A DNA stretch of 64,000 nt from Heterobilharzia americana (taxonomy: Eukaryota; Platyhelminthes; Trematoda; Strigeidida; Schistosomatidae): the NCBI GenBank assembly GCA_944470555.2, contig OX104134.1, forward strand, positions 112,896,701 to 112,960,700, given 5' to 3'. Both the position numbers and the translations under genes were made by a program. Under the pieces are notes generated by a model, which was not told the origin of the DNA, did not search any database, and saw only the letters and a list, made by a program, of their open reading frames with translations. Positions 13,201 to 28,200 of this stretch are shown here, piece after piece. Positions within the stretch are counted from its first letter, which is position 1. Each line of letters begins with the position of its first letter.

Positions 13201-16200
13201 CTTGTTGCTTATTCTTACTATTCTGGCCATCTCATCTCATCCTCAGTATCGAGTGAGCGTACACCGCAGATGTTCATTAGTGTTTGCAGTTTGTTGGAAA
13301 TCCTTTCCCTAACGCGCCAACTCTCTCAACCATCACAGAGAACCACTACCTTACTTGACTGAATTAGTGTTGAAAATCCAGATCTTGTTCACGCTTTATG
13401 CTGAGTGCAGTGCAGTAGATCTCCATAATGATTTCAGATTAATGAAGGCCTGTCTTGTTGTCTTTCCCACCCTGCCTTTGACATCCTCATCTGTGTCTGT
13501 GCCGCCACCTGTAGTTGAAATGATACTGCCCTACCCAGGTAGGTGGAAGAGACTACTCCCTCTAAGTTTCTCCCGTTCATGGTGATTGGTGCTTGTTGTT
13601 GATGCTGTTGTTGGTTGGGTATCTTGATCACCTCTGCATTCTTCTTCTCTACGTTCACCTGAAGGGAGTCCCGTTTTCGCTGCCCTGCCTCTTCTGCCAA
13701 CTTGTTAGTTTTCACCTGTAGATCTTCGAGTTTGTGCGACAACACATTAGACGCAAATCATCATCGGTGGTGAAATCCAAATCTTCCTCTCTGATCCTTT
13801 CATCGCTCCAGCGTATGCCCATGCTCATATTACTCTATGATAATACAATGTATTCAAATTCAGTATCCACGATAAATTCCACTGGTTCAATATGTAACGA
13901 GCACTTTTACTATCACGAATGAAAATCCACTTCCACTGATCCGGGACTTAGTTAAAAGAATATGCTCATTGCATTAACCAACTTCTCAATGTGAACGTTA
14001 AACTCCTAGACACAATGCACGAAACTATGTCGTTTAGTTCAGTGGTCAATGGCATGAAATTTTGAAAGTTCACTGGTTAGATGATCACTGGTGACGTGTA
14101 GAAAAATAAAGCGAACTCTCCGATCGACATCGCTGAAAGCATTTGATCACCATTTCTGTTTTATCATCTAGGGAATTGCAGAAACTGTTAATTTGCTTAC
14201 TGCTACCTGAAACTTTGAATGGGAAGATTCACATAAATAGGAAGCGTGAAAGGGCTATTGGTAGTTGAATAGCAGCAACTTCACAATGTCAACTACATTT
14301 ACTAAAAACATGAACAACAGATTCAATTTTCGACTTGATATAAGTTATTTGGAGAAACATTTATATAATTTCAAGTTGTTATTCATCGAAGACTGACATC
14401 AGTTGGAGGAACAAAGGAAACCTGGGAGCCCTGGACAGCTGTTTCGTCCTAGTATGGGACTCCCTCGATCCCTGCCGGTGGGGTCGTGGGTGCGCACTGC
14501 TGAGGAGTCCCATACTAGGACGAAACAGCTGTCCAGTGCTCCCAGGTTTCCTTTGTTCCTCCAACTGATGTCAGTCTCCGATGAATAACAACTTGAAATA
14601 TTTCCAAATCTCCACAACCCCCTCAAAAAGATTTATATAATTACTTGCCCATGAAGCACAGCTGTATATAAAGATAGCACAACAGCTGACAATCTCAGCA
14701 AGCCATAACATACAGAGTGACAATAAAACTTTAAAATCTGTTGAATATATAAGCATATAGCATTAATGAACGTTAGACTACGTCGCTGGGGGAGACGAAT
14801 ATAGATTCCTACATAAAGTTAAGCAGTGGGCATGTGCTTCATTAAGTTCTAAGTTCAAAAGAGAGATGATAGAAACGTGTATTGATCATGTTCCTGACAA
14901 AAAACAAACTTGATTATTCAAATGTTTTCTGCTCAGGAGTAATTTTACAAACCACCTACATTCGAGGTTTAAAAACATGCACGCCGAATGAAAACTGTGA
15001 ACATTCAGGCTACTTTACGTGTGCGTTAAACAATATCTACAATCTACTGCAAGAGAAGTAAAACCACAAAAATCAAAAAGATGATAAATTACTAGACTTA
15101 CTTGAGGTTGGCCATGAATTTTGCTCGCATACGAGTGACATGATTTGGACCAAGAAGTTGTATGAATACTACCAAACTTCGCAAAGCTGTCCAACGATGT
15201 TCAAGAATAACGTCATCATTTAACAACATATTATCAAAAAAACGCCAGTATCCCGCAAACATAATGTCCTAGAAAGTCAGCCTAGATGAAAAACATGAAA
15301 CTAAATAAGGATTGCTTCAAGACAAACATGATAAAAGCAACAAAATAACTAGTAAACGTAACCAAGAGAGAAGTTGCACTTAGCATGAATAAAAAAGCGA
15401 GCATTCTGCACATGTATAAATCTCTTTAGCTAGTTGTATGCAACAGACATCGTCTATCAAATGACTTCTCGTAATCCTAACCAGCGATTTTTCGAGATGT
15501 AAGTACGATGAATCCTGGAACGATGCGATAATATCAATCAAAAGTAGATTTGATACACTCGAAGGAACTTATGAAGACAAATTTAAGCGAAGACACAAAG
15601 TGTAACAATCTTAAGCTAAGGCGTTCACTTTTTCCTTATATATACGGCCTGCCAAACGTTCAAAAATTGAATGTTCCCTTGACACCTATATGGTTGATAC
15701 ATAACTTATCATATGAAAAGTTAACTCGTTGGTTAGCCTAGCAATAAGAACACAAAACAGAAAGGTTAGCGAATCGAAGCCTGAGATACGTTTCAATCCT
15801 TCTAAGAAATGCATCAGTTGTACATGTCGGATAGTTTTAAGGTATCATTTGATATTTCTTGATTATTTACGAACATGCCAGTAGAAGAACCCATTAATGT
15901 AGTATGTCAACAAGATGATATACTTTCACTGTCAGGAATAGAGTTGATGTTAGACAGTTGGAGGCAATCAGCAGGAAGTCCAGGGACTAAGTTTCGCGTT
16001 TGTTGCAACTCGTCAGCAAGACATATCAGCGACCTACGGGGGACTAGTGTCCCCTATGAGATTCGAACTCATACCACCCAGTGCTGCAGTTAACGACACT
16101 ATCACAGAGGCATTTGGAACAAAGTGACCTCCTGTAGAATTGGAACAATTACCTCTTTTCTGTACAAAGAACGCTCAGTTTCAACCTAACAACTATGAAC

Positions 16201-19200
16201 AGATGGAGTGACCATGAAGTCACCTTTTGCATCATCGCAGCTGAATCAAAATACACTCAGCAACCACATGGAGGTTCATAGAGTAGGCAGTGCACTACAC
16301 CTACTGTATGAGGAATTATTACACTAACTGGCTGGTGAAACCTCGGCAGGTGAAGCAGCGTTCGAATCCGTAAAACAATGGTTAAAAATCAACCGCCTGA
16401 AACAACGAACTACAGCTCTAGCTGACAACTTTATGGTTGATCTCAAGTATGCATTTTTTTGAATCAGCTACCAAGCAAATATTATCCCAGGTGGGCTGAT
16501 GACACCTTTATGTCTTTTGTGACAATATGAATCATGCATGAGTATTGTATGAGGGTGTTTAAAGAAGCCAATCTTAAAATGAATACAAAATTGTAGGAAG
16601 ATTCAACTTCTTGTAGGTATATTACTCAGAAATAATGGAGAAATTGAGAAATAAACATACCCATACGAGAGGCATGGATAGATGAGTACCTCAATAGTTT
16701 TCAACCCGTCAATTATAAACCATGAATAGTCAGGATTCTCCTTAACAGGGGATATCCTGAGAAAAACGGTTTTTATTCATCGGCTTTTAAGGGAGATAAA
16801 GTAGCACAAATAGGGCACAGACGAACTGAACATGTACATCTAGGAAGCTTTCCTTCTGAGGTAACCTTCAACTATATTTAGCAATGCACTAGAACTTGTG
16901 AAAGTAAATATGTATGTAGGACTGAAAGAACTGCTAAATTACACGAAAATTTTCCAGAACTTTCGTTTTTGAGAGGCGGCAAGGTTTTCATGAGTAAAAC
17001 GACCAGATACCTGATGAAAACTGGACACTAGATAGATATCTCCGAAGTGTTAATGACGATAGACAAACAAAGCTGACAAGTTTCATAGGCTTTACTGAAG
17101 CCCCTGAAGTCAGATATTTTAAACCACACCATAGTATTTTAAAAATATACTTAAATTATTCTTTATTCACCTTGAAAATTAGATGTTATTTCAGTTACAT
17201 CATATCTTCCTATCTCAAGAGTTGTGAGCAGTTATTTTGATGCTTTCTGATTACCTGTGAAATTGCGTAATCCGTCAATTTGGTTAGGAATTCTCTTCCC
17301 TTGAGTCCTAATTTATTTTATTTTCCTCATACTAGTCTGAAGTTGTCGAATTAGTTAAACACTGGATAAAAGAGGAAAGTAAACGATTTTTCGACGGACG
17401 ACGTCACAATAAATAGCTGAGTGTATTTTCTATCGTTGTTATACTTCTATATAAGCAATTAAATGTCCTTATACATTCATAGTCAGTAGGATACAACTAG
17501 GAATTAGGGTTTGCCATGATCGAGGTAAAATTATTCTTTGGTAGCAGTTTATTGGATGGCTAACAGTGGAATCCAGGACGCCCATTTTGTCCTCTTTGAG
17601 ACTCATCAGTAGGAGGTCAAGCAATTCGATCCAGCATAGCCACGACAAATGCCAGTATCAATAAATATCATTCTTTGGTTTCTGAATGAATAAGAATTTT
17701 TTTAAATGTAAACTTATAAGAATGTTTTCTGAACCATATCACAGTTACCCATCTAACGTTGACTACTATTATACGTTGTCACACTTCCACTGTATAAGTT
17801 GAAATAATGATTACGAATTATTTATACTGAAGCACATTCAGTGCTCCACATGCACCAAGCTTGTGTTTAAAATAACAACAATGATGACGGTTAGACGAGA
17901 CAAACAATCTGATCATCATGCGGGTTTAGGAAATCTAGTATAAGTTAGACATTAATCTAACATAACATTCCACACAAAAAAGAGAAGTTAGTCGTATACT
18001 CCAATTTACCAGAACGAAATTCCTTCCACCAACAGGTACACGTCCAGGAGTTTGCGTTCCACACTGTGGAAGAATAAGAGATGAGATCCAACGTAAACCC
18101 AAACAAGTGCCTACACGATAAGGATACAATCGAAGAATAAACTGATGCATAAGACGAGAGATGTCATTCAGTCGAGCAATTCGTTCTATAGACATATTGA
18201 GATGAGCCTGAAAGAGGGGATGCAGAAAAAAAATAGATGAGTAGAATGCAAACATTTCAAACTAAAGCGAAACCTTTGAAGATATTTTCAAAAACATTCA
18301 CGGACCTTTCACTATAACCGACTGTTATTATCTTATGTAATACAGCGATCACCATATTTCATTCCCATTCTGATAGTCAGTTGTTAAGAAATGCAAATGC
18401 CAATCACTTTAAATGAATTCAATGACTTTTGGTGACCGACAGTAAAATCACTTAGATGCAGTTAATTCATTATTGTTTGCTATAAAACACAATATAGTTG
18501 CTTTTTAATTTGTGAATCAAGCTTTGCGTATCCGCTGAATTTACAAGAAAGATGATGTGGCTTACGAAGAGGTCGTTTTATGACATCGAAAAACTTCTTG
18601 AAAAATACAATTTTTCATTATACAATACAGGACTGATACCTGTTCAACTATCATGCTACAATTAGAATGGAAACTGATTCATTCACTAATTAATGAGGAG
18701 TAATGAAAATTATAGTTATCCAAACTTATCAAGGGAAATTTGAAAAAATATTAGCTTACTTCTAGAAACGCCAGATGAACAGCCTGATCATCTTTTGATG
18801 TGCGTGTGAAAATGTACACCAAAGTTTCAGGGAGAACACACAACTGTACGATTTTGCTAACATAATCCTATAGTTAGATAAAAAGAAGCACAAATTCATT
18901 ATTTAGCTGCTAATTTTTCACCAATCAGTTTAGGACTTTATAAACACACATACTTGATAGATTAAGTCTTAAGGATATGTTGCATAAGCAAGGACATGAC
19001 GAAGATTGAATCTCTCATAATGTTAAACTGCTTGCAACCTAATACCGAAGAAAACGAACATCAGGATGAAGAAATCACTTGATTATTGGTCAGAAAAATG
19101 AATATGATTCAACGTCTGGGCTGAAAAAATTCTCTCATCCAAAAACACATTCACAGTCAGCCATACAATGAATAACTGACTTTTTAGAAAGTCAAAACGA

Positions 19201-22200
19201 ATTTACTTTCCAGACATTATAAATGTCAAACAGAAAAAGGAGCGGAAATAGAGCTTTGCAAAAAAGTAAATTATTTCAAGTTGCAACACTTTAAAATAGT
19301 AAGTAAAGCGGATATGAATAGAAAAAGAATGTTATTGCGGAAGACAAATCAGTATGAGAAGAAGGGCATAAAAACATCAAAGTGAACATAAAGTTCGAAA
19401 TTTTGTGACTGAAAGCGAATCGTGTTAGAGAAAGTGTGAATCCAACGTATACTTACATTCCAAGGATACCAACCACACATCTTACACTTTTCTATAAGAC
19501 AGACAGAAACTTTAGGGACGGTTGGCATACCTTAACTTGTTACCGTAGTCTATCTCCCACAACCATGTATCATGACGTACACATACACGCTCCCCTAAAA
19601 TATAGTACCAAATAGAAGTTGTGTCGGATCATATTTCTCAGAACGTCCACAACACCTTTAAATACGACTTGCGACAGTGGACATTCTTGGTCGACACTAC
19701 TGGTTAGCATTTCCGTGAATAATAACTCTATATAAGAACCTAGAAGGTCATATCACTATGAATAGAGTCATGATAACCATAATTTACTTCATTATTATTA
19801 CCATCAACTAAGATTAATACAGGACAAGGTATTACTGGCAATAAAATGGAACATGAAGAAGGAAAGAAAAATCAGTCAGAAGGAGTAGGAAGTAGTAAAA
19901 CGGAAGAGGAAGCAATGAGAAAATGATATTAAAAAACAGTTGAAGATAATGCGTGCATACATCTGCACCACTGACATCGGTTCTGAGGCATATTGCCCAG
20001 CCTCAAAATAATGGTTACTCTGATCCCATGGACAGCAAATGGCTAGTCTGCATCACCTTACATGTCTCAAACAAACAGTCAAGAACATTATGCAATGATG
20101 TCATGCTTTAGTTTAGTCACCCCGAGTCTCTTTCCAGTATGAAACTACTTCGGCCAACATTATGACGAGGCAGACGGTGGCTAGGCATACATAAGGCATA
20201 TCCCAGCCATCTCAGTCGATGAAGGTTCACAACCGCACCAATTGTCTTACTTAGCCTGCCAAAAAATTCTATGTCTGACTTCTGCGTTACTCAAGTGGTG
20301 ACACCCCAAACTAGCCGGTCGGGGTCAGTTAGATTAACAGAACATAGGAATTTAGCTAAACATAGAACGGCAGACCCCAATAAGATCAATAACCTAGAAA
20401 AACACTCGGCCATTGCATTACATTCATTAACACACAACCACACAATAGGATGGGACAAAACCACTGTACTTAAGTCTAATATAGCTAGGTGGAGAGAGAG
20501 ATTAATTACTGAATCTTTGTTCATCGAATCCACACCCAACACATGTAATAGGAATGACGCAACACCTATACCAGAGATATGGAAAACTTTATTACCAATC
20601 AAAAAACAAAAAACAAAGAGAGATCAGGTGACAGGACTATCAAATCAGATGTCGAAAGAAGTGTGATTACATTGATATGATTATGAGCGATAATTTATGC
20701 TCGAAACGTAATCAAGTAAATAATACTGTATCACTGTGCGCTTTATATCAAATAAACAAATCTAATATGGAACCACAAAACACGGTCTACACTAAGAAGG
20801 CAGTGGTGGTCAAACACCTTAGGCATTCTCATGTCTTCCACCTTTAATGGTCATGTTTCACATCCATACAGTAGAACAGAGAGGACTGTAGCACAGAAAA
20901 TTCGGATATTGCGGCGGCGCCACAGATGGCATAAGTCGGCAAAAGCCAATCGAGCCTTTTGTATCCGTGCAGACATTTCGTAGACCACTGACCAATGTAC
21001 CACGGCTGATCCGGCTTCCAAGGTAAGTGAAGTATTAAACACACTCAACCACTACACTCGCTATTGTTAGCCGGGGGGACGTTGAAGATTAGTAATGGAG
21101 CAACAATTTGCAATTGGGTGGCGAGAAACATATCCCAAACATTCTCAAATTGCAACTCAACGTGTCCAAAAGACTCTGCTCCACTCAGGCCCCTAATGAT
21201 TAAAGAACCTAGAATCTTAAAAACTATGTTCGTGAGGCTGATTCCTTTGTAGTTATCATAAAAGAACTTCTCTTTTTTCCTGAAGACTGGGATAATCAGT
21301 GACTGGGAGAAGTCGGTATGGACCTGCAAACTTCTTAATAAAAGTGGTCTTAGTGCCCCCATTGCCGAAGTGCACTCGTAATGATCTTGTTGTTAAAGTT
21401 TTCCAACATCCATTTAGACGCAGACAAACACGTGGTTGCTGCTCAAGTGCGTGCTCCAAAGGAGCGGCATTCTTCTAACGACCGTCTCCAGCGATGACAG
21501 ACAACGGTGTGGTATATCTATACGTCCACCGCTGATTTGGAGTCGCCGGACATCACATCAGACAATGTCTTTAAGTCTAGAGTTTGTAATAGCTAAAAAC
21601 AAATAGTCATATGAGAACAGCTGTAGTAAGCGATCACCGTTATCAATTCGTTCAGTCGGAATTCTGAAAGTGGCACCTAAGTGCCTTTCTAAAGTCAACC
21701 ACTTAACTTGCTTTAGTTGCATTTACTGAAATGGATTTTTTGTAGATGACATCTTAATTCGGATACAGAAGCACCCCTTAGCATTAGCCAACTTGAATAA
21801 TCTGTGCCAGCTACATATTCGGTTGACATTCAAAGAAAGAAAATACTGAGCTACAGTTCGCTCTGTACTGCAACACAAAAATGAGAAATGGTTGAGGAAA
21901 GAAGTAGATATGAAGACATTACAGACTTTCATCACGCAAGTCCTCGTAGGATTGTCACAACAAACATCTAAATCAAATCCCATTCACATTCGTGCAGTAG
22001 GCAGCGAGACACATCCACCGTCTAGCAGCTAATGAATACTACCTGGCGACTAAGATCTCGGTGGGTGGAGTCGGATTCGAACAAGTTACCTACCAGATGG
22101 AAGTTGAGTGTTCAGACCAATGAGTAATAACTTGACAATAAACCCCACAAATGACGGAAACACTGCATAAGACACGTTATTATTATTATTTGTCTCTTGG

Positions 22201-25200
22201 GTTCCTAGTGGAACATACAACTTCAGTAGCACGTCACCATTTCACTCTCTTCTCCGCAATCTTTTCAACCTGGCTCCACCACTCACCAGAAGCTTTCACT
22301 TCTTCCTCACACGACCTCCTCCATGTCACTCTCAGCTGCGACGCCCAACTCGTCGTTTCCCCCTTTGGATTCCACTCGACGGACTGGCCTGACGCGTGAT
22401 CTCCACAAATAATCTTCTCAGTGTATGCCCAATACTATCTGTCTCCACTTACTTCTGAATATTTGTTGGGCGATGGCTTCTTCGTTAGTTCGTTGCAAGC
22501 CAACCAGCCAGCCAGCCAGTCAGTCAGACAGACAGACAGACAGACAGACAGTTCCTTGTTGCTTATTCTTACTATTCTGGCCATCTCATCTCATCCTCAG
22601 TATCGAGTGAGCGTACACCGCAGATGTTCATTAGTGTTTGCAGTTTGTTGGAAATCCTTTCCCTAACGCGCCAACTCTCTCAACCATCACAGAGAACCAC
22701 TACCTTACTTGACTGAATTAGTGTTGAAAATCCAGATCTTGTTCACGCTTTATGCTGAGTGCAGTGCAGTAGATCTCCATAATGATTTCAGATTAATGAA
22801 GGCCTGTCTTGTTGTCTTTCCCACCCTGCCTTTGACATCCTCATCTGTGTCTGTGCCGCCACCTGTAGTTGAAATGATACTGCCCTACCCAGGTAGGTGG
22901 AAGAGACTACTCCCTCTAAGTTTCTCCCGTTCATGGTGATTGGTGCTTGTTGTTGATGCTGTTGTTGGTTGGGTATCTTGATCACCTCTGCATTCTTCTT
23001 CTCTACGTTCACCTGAAGGGAGTCCCGTTTTCGCTGCCCTGCCTCTTCTGCCAACTTGTTAGTTTTCACCTGTAGATCTTCGAGTTTGTGCGACAACACA
23101 TTAGACGCAAATCATCATCGGTGGTGAAATCCAAATCTTCCTCTATGATCCTTTCATCGCTCCAGACAGCTTATGTCCATCTTCCCACCTCTGATGGTTT
23201 GCTGCACGATCCAACCCACCACAATCAGGAAGATGATGGGTGATAGTAGACGGGGGCCTTGCCTTACTCCTGTCCCCTATCTTCACTTCAAAGGTGTCAC
23301 TGAGCTTTCCATTGTAGATCACTTGGCATGTAGCCTCTTCTTCTAGCATACAGCTGTTGAATGAGGTTGATAAAGAGTTGTGGCACTAAAACTATAGTGT
23401 TGAAGCAACTGCCTGCCAAATTACTTCTCAGTCGACGCTGTCGAAGACCTTTTCAAAATCGATGAAGTTGAGGTTGAGCTGAGTTGATTGCCATTCCATA
23501 CTCTGTTCTATGATGATGCGTAGCGTAGCGTTACAATTTGGTGCGCACATGATTTGTTCTTCCGAAGACAGACAGTGAGCCAACCTGTTGCAGTCGTAAT
23601 TTTGAATCCAGAGCATTTTTCAGTCTCTCCAGGATGATGCAGCTTAATATTTTGCCTGCTAGGGATGGACAGTAGTATGATTCCGCACCACTTCTTGCAA
23701 AGACTTGGGTCAGCCTTCTTCAGGAGTCCACTGACAAGGTAGCCCTTCTTCCAATCAGTTGGCAGGTACCTTTCCTTCCTTCCTTCCTTCCTTCATCCAT
23801 TCCTTGTAAACCTTGTGTAGTGGTTGTGTGAGCATGTCCGCTGTTGTCTATGTGCTTCTGGGGGGATTCCATATCGTCCTGCTTCTTTCCTGGCTTCAAG
23901 AAACTTTATGGCGCGGCGGTCAGGACTTCACTTCTGCTTTTCTCGGAGGGCTTGTATTCACTGATAGTTCTCTGGCTGGACTGCTGGTGGTATTTCTGGA
24001 CGAGTTGCAGGTGGTGAAGCGAAGATGTCCTTTGTAGTTTCTGAATGTTGAACTGTGGCCTATCACCAACTTCTGTGATGGCTTTCAACTTGATTTTGGA
24101 GGCAGGCTCCTTGCACTAGATAGTGAAGTGAGTGGTGTGAACCTACATCTGCTCCTCTTCTTCATCTGATCTTGTGTCCAGTAGGCTGGCTGTGTCTCCA
24201 CTTTCTTCACATTGAGATGAAGTCGATCTGATTTTTAGTGTAGTGTGTCCTGGTGTCTGGTGAAATCAAATCCATCTCGCTGCCTTGTGAATATCCTTGT
24301 GTTTGTACACACTGCCTCGCCTCTAATCACCAAATCGTTGGATGCGCAGAAATCTGCAAACAGTTCTCGATTCTCGTACATTTCACCCCGGTGCTTCTCG
24401 ATGCATGATAAGTTCTCTTCCTGTGTTGTCCGCTCCCAGTTCGGCTTTCATGTCACCCCACCGATTAGAATTTTGATATCGCCATCTGGGGTGGAGTCTT
24501 GTCTAGTATTGATTGCAGTTGTCTGTAGAATTCCTCCTTCTTCTCTTCATCTGCATTGTTTGTAGGTGCGTAGCGTAGCATAGCATAGCATTGTATGATT
24601 GTAACTTTCCTTCCTTTTGATTTAAATCTTGGTGTCATCATCCTGATCCTGCAGGAGGAGATTTGCGCCCACTGCGTGAGAGAGAGTCTTCGATGCTGTT
24701 GGGGACATCATGATATCCACTCCAAAACTCAGTGTGCTTGTGGTTGTCGTCTGGGTGACAAAATCGGAGTAGATTATTGACTCTCCAGTTGACAGTTTGG
24801 AGAGTCCACTTCCATCCCATCTACTTTCTCAGATTCCTAGCCTAGCACTTCTATGCCATACCTTCTCCTTCTCATCTCTTTTGGAATCTGGGCAGCCTTG
24901 CCAGCCAGCTTCAAATATTGTTCGGACATTCCATGTCCCCATTCTAACTTTTGCTTTCATCGAGAGAGAGAGAGAGAGACGAAGACACATCGGGTAATTG
25001 GTTTCCGGAAGGCTTTCACCAACCGTCGTCATTTCGTCTCCCCGATTCTAGCGAGGAATAAGTTAATTCTTGTTTTTTATATTTGGTCTGTGCTATGAAG
25101 TTTCCTAAGCGATTGGATTGGTTTTACTGGGTAGGGTTGTTAGCCGTATGCCCAACCTTCTCTCTATATCCGGGTTTAGGACCAGCTAGTAGCTAGTGAA

Positions 25201-28200
25201 CTAGTTAAGCAGGCAAGGTTGAAGACATGTTTAGGTTAAGGGAAATGTTTCTTTCAAGGAAGGTCAGACAGCTGATGACGTTGTGAATGTTCATCAATTC
25301 AGATGAATTGCACACGCGTCGCGCATTCCTACCAATTGCATATGATGACGTGTAATATTAGCTTAAGTAGGGTAGGGTTGGAAGGAAGCCTAAGGTGACG
25401 AGATCAAGACGCAGCAGTAGTCTTTGGTTGTTGGTTTGGGATATGAATGGAAGGCAAAAACTGTCTGGTAAAGGTAATCGATGAAATATAAATAAATGGA
25501 TTAAAAGCACTGATGATATGTTTGAAAATCAGTTACAATGGCCCAGACGTCTTTTCCAGCTATCCGTTACTTCGTTCTGATAGACTTTTTCCACCCACTC
25601 ATACTTTTCATGCACACGTTACACATTGAAAATTGAAGCAATGTAACTCTCTGTGAATTCAGTCGTCAGTAAAGTCCTCTGTCAAGACTAAATGTGACGT
25701 ATACTGCCTTCAGGTTAAAAATGTTCTTCAAATATTTAGATTTCAATAGCTATTACCACATCATGAGCTAGGGTTTGAAACGCGTCTAGTTTTAACCAAT
25801 TCTTTGTCCTCCAGCTCCACTCAAACATAGAATGACAGTGGAACCTAGGATCTGACACACAATGACAATCAAACTAATTCCCTAGTGATTGTCTTAAGAT
25901 TTCACTCCTTTCTTACAAACCGAAATAAACAAGGATATCGATAATTATGATTCCCATAAACCAACTAGTACCGAAGTCACTCCAACCCGAAAATATGTTA
26001 GACACCAAAGAATTGTACAGACAAATAATTTGTTGTTGCTCCTTTCAATTACACTACACGTCTGAAGCAGCCTCCTCAGCTTCAGTAACACTTGAAAACT
26101 TCACATTTACATCATATTCAGGATACAGCTAGATGTTCACCAAGTGAAGAGTGGCTATACGTTAGTTGAACCATTCTTCAAAGTATTCTACTCAACTTTT
26201 CAGTCTTCTTTCCTTAGCAGTCCTCCATCTTACCGACAACAGTCTTCTAAAGCTTGAATATTTTCACTAAACTTTATCTTCAAATCCTTTCTGTCTCATA
26301 CACCACTGTCTACCTTCACATCACTCTTCTTCTATTCACTGGTTCTTTGCATACTACTGTGAAATAAGGCAACTTGAGACCGATGCAATTCATTCTGAGG
26401 TTCCACGTTGGCCTTTTCCGTCCGTGAAACCATAACCATTATTTCCACACTAGTCAGACTGATAAATTTAAATACATGAAACAAAGTATGTGAGGTAGAT
26501 ATCTTTCCCATCGGTTTCGATTCCACCAAACATCAGTGATCGCAGTTATTACAAAAAACTCTTGGTCAGTTTACTTTGAAGGTTTTTTGCTGCCCATCGT
26601 GGTCATAGCCAGCTAGAGTAAGTCTTATCACACTAATCATCTCACATGCGGCTTACAAGAATCCCTGACTTTTAACCACAAATTTAACCTAACTATAGAC
26701 TTAATTTGCATTCTTAGAATTCATACAACTATGGGGTGAGTGCATATTTCTATTGTCAAAATACTGCATTTCAGCATTGAACTTGGTGAAATTCTAATGA
26801 AACTACGCATTTTGTCAAGTATTTGTCTTATTTATAGCACAATGGTTAAATTCCTATGACTGAAAAAACAACCTTTCGGGTATAATGAAACAAGATTCAG
26901 TTCACTATTTTTGAAAATATTAAAGTCATTTCAACTAAGACAAAGAAAGACTGAATGAAAGTCAAATATTTTAGATTGCAAGTAATATCATCGTAATTCA
27001 GGTTTAGAGTAGAAGCAATGTTAACTAAACATTAGCACTTTGATTGTTAAATAATCCCCATTCCAATCGATACTGAGCTTGGTGTTATATAGCATAAAAC
27101 GAATGGAAACATCTTTGAAATACCACCGTAAGTTCAGTTCATATTTTGTTTATAATCAGTATGTAGAAACAGACAGATAGACAGACAAAATCAACGTAAA
27201 ACCCCTCACACACAAGTGCATCGGTTTAAGTTGCCACACTTTACATTCCCATACTAAGAACAACTGGATAGGAAAGACTGATATCAGAGTAAATAAAGTT
27301 GTATGAGAGAACAAACAATTTGAAGCTAATGATTACAGCAAATATTCAAGCTTTAGAAAAAGTCAAAGAACAACCGACTTTCAGCCATGTCACAAAGAGT
27401 CTTCAACCACTGATTCTAATCATCTTGAGGACCTGTCATCTCCCCACACGGCTAAGACCAATAGTCAAGGACTTTATGGATTGGTGCCACATCTTGGTCT
27501 GGCCACCATGAATCCTCTTCGAACCCTAATCCAAGTTCACTTAGCATTGCACATCGAGATATGCAACGACTCGGTGTGCGCAGTACATGCTGAAGCCATC
27601 TCAGTCGGCTAAGACTCATATCAGTATGTAAAACAAAAGAGAAAAACACCACAAAACGAACTGAAACATTTACCTTTTTACTATCTAAATAGGGCACTTC
27701 TGAAATAAGCTGTCTAATTCGTAAATGGCTTTCTTGATTTCCACGCAAAACCAAAGCAATAAATAAAGCAGCAATAAGTTCCTATTGAGCCAAAAGACAG
27801 GGAATGTATTCAATTATGCAATCATAGATATGTGAAAACATGAACAATAAACACCCTTTACCAGTAACCTTAAAACTTGTACATCCAGTCTATCATACGA
27901 ACGACTAGATAGTGGAAATTTAATGTATTGAGACTGGTTAGACTGTGTTCTTTATTGAGCTGAAATTCTGGTTGGCTAAAAAATACCATCAACGCAACTT
28001 TATGACGCAGCCGTCTGATGTTCTGTTCTCATATTTCTCGGTAAGGGGAGGAGAGCAGTTAAGTGAAGGAGTGATTAGTTAATCAAAGCTTCAACTCAAG
28101 GGACGCCTCTAACTAATTATCTTCATAAGGGGATAAAATTACTTACCGCTACGTTTTTATTTTAAAGATTACGAAAATAGAACTATGAAAAATTATTCAG

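Noticed and set aside
13434..13745. A 103-codon minus-strand frame present twice (also at 22788-23099)
   Set aside because: It lies wholly inside the RTE LINE copies and is a remnant of the element's coding region, not a host gene.
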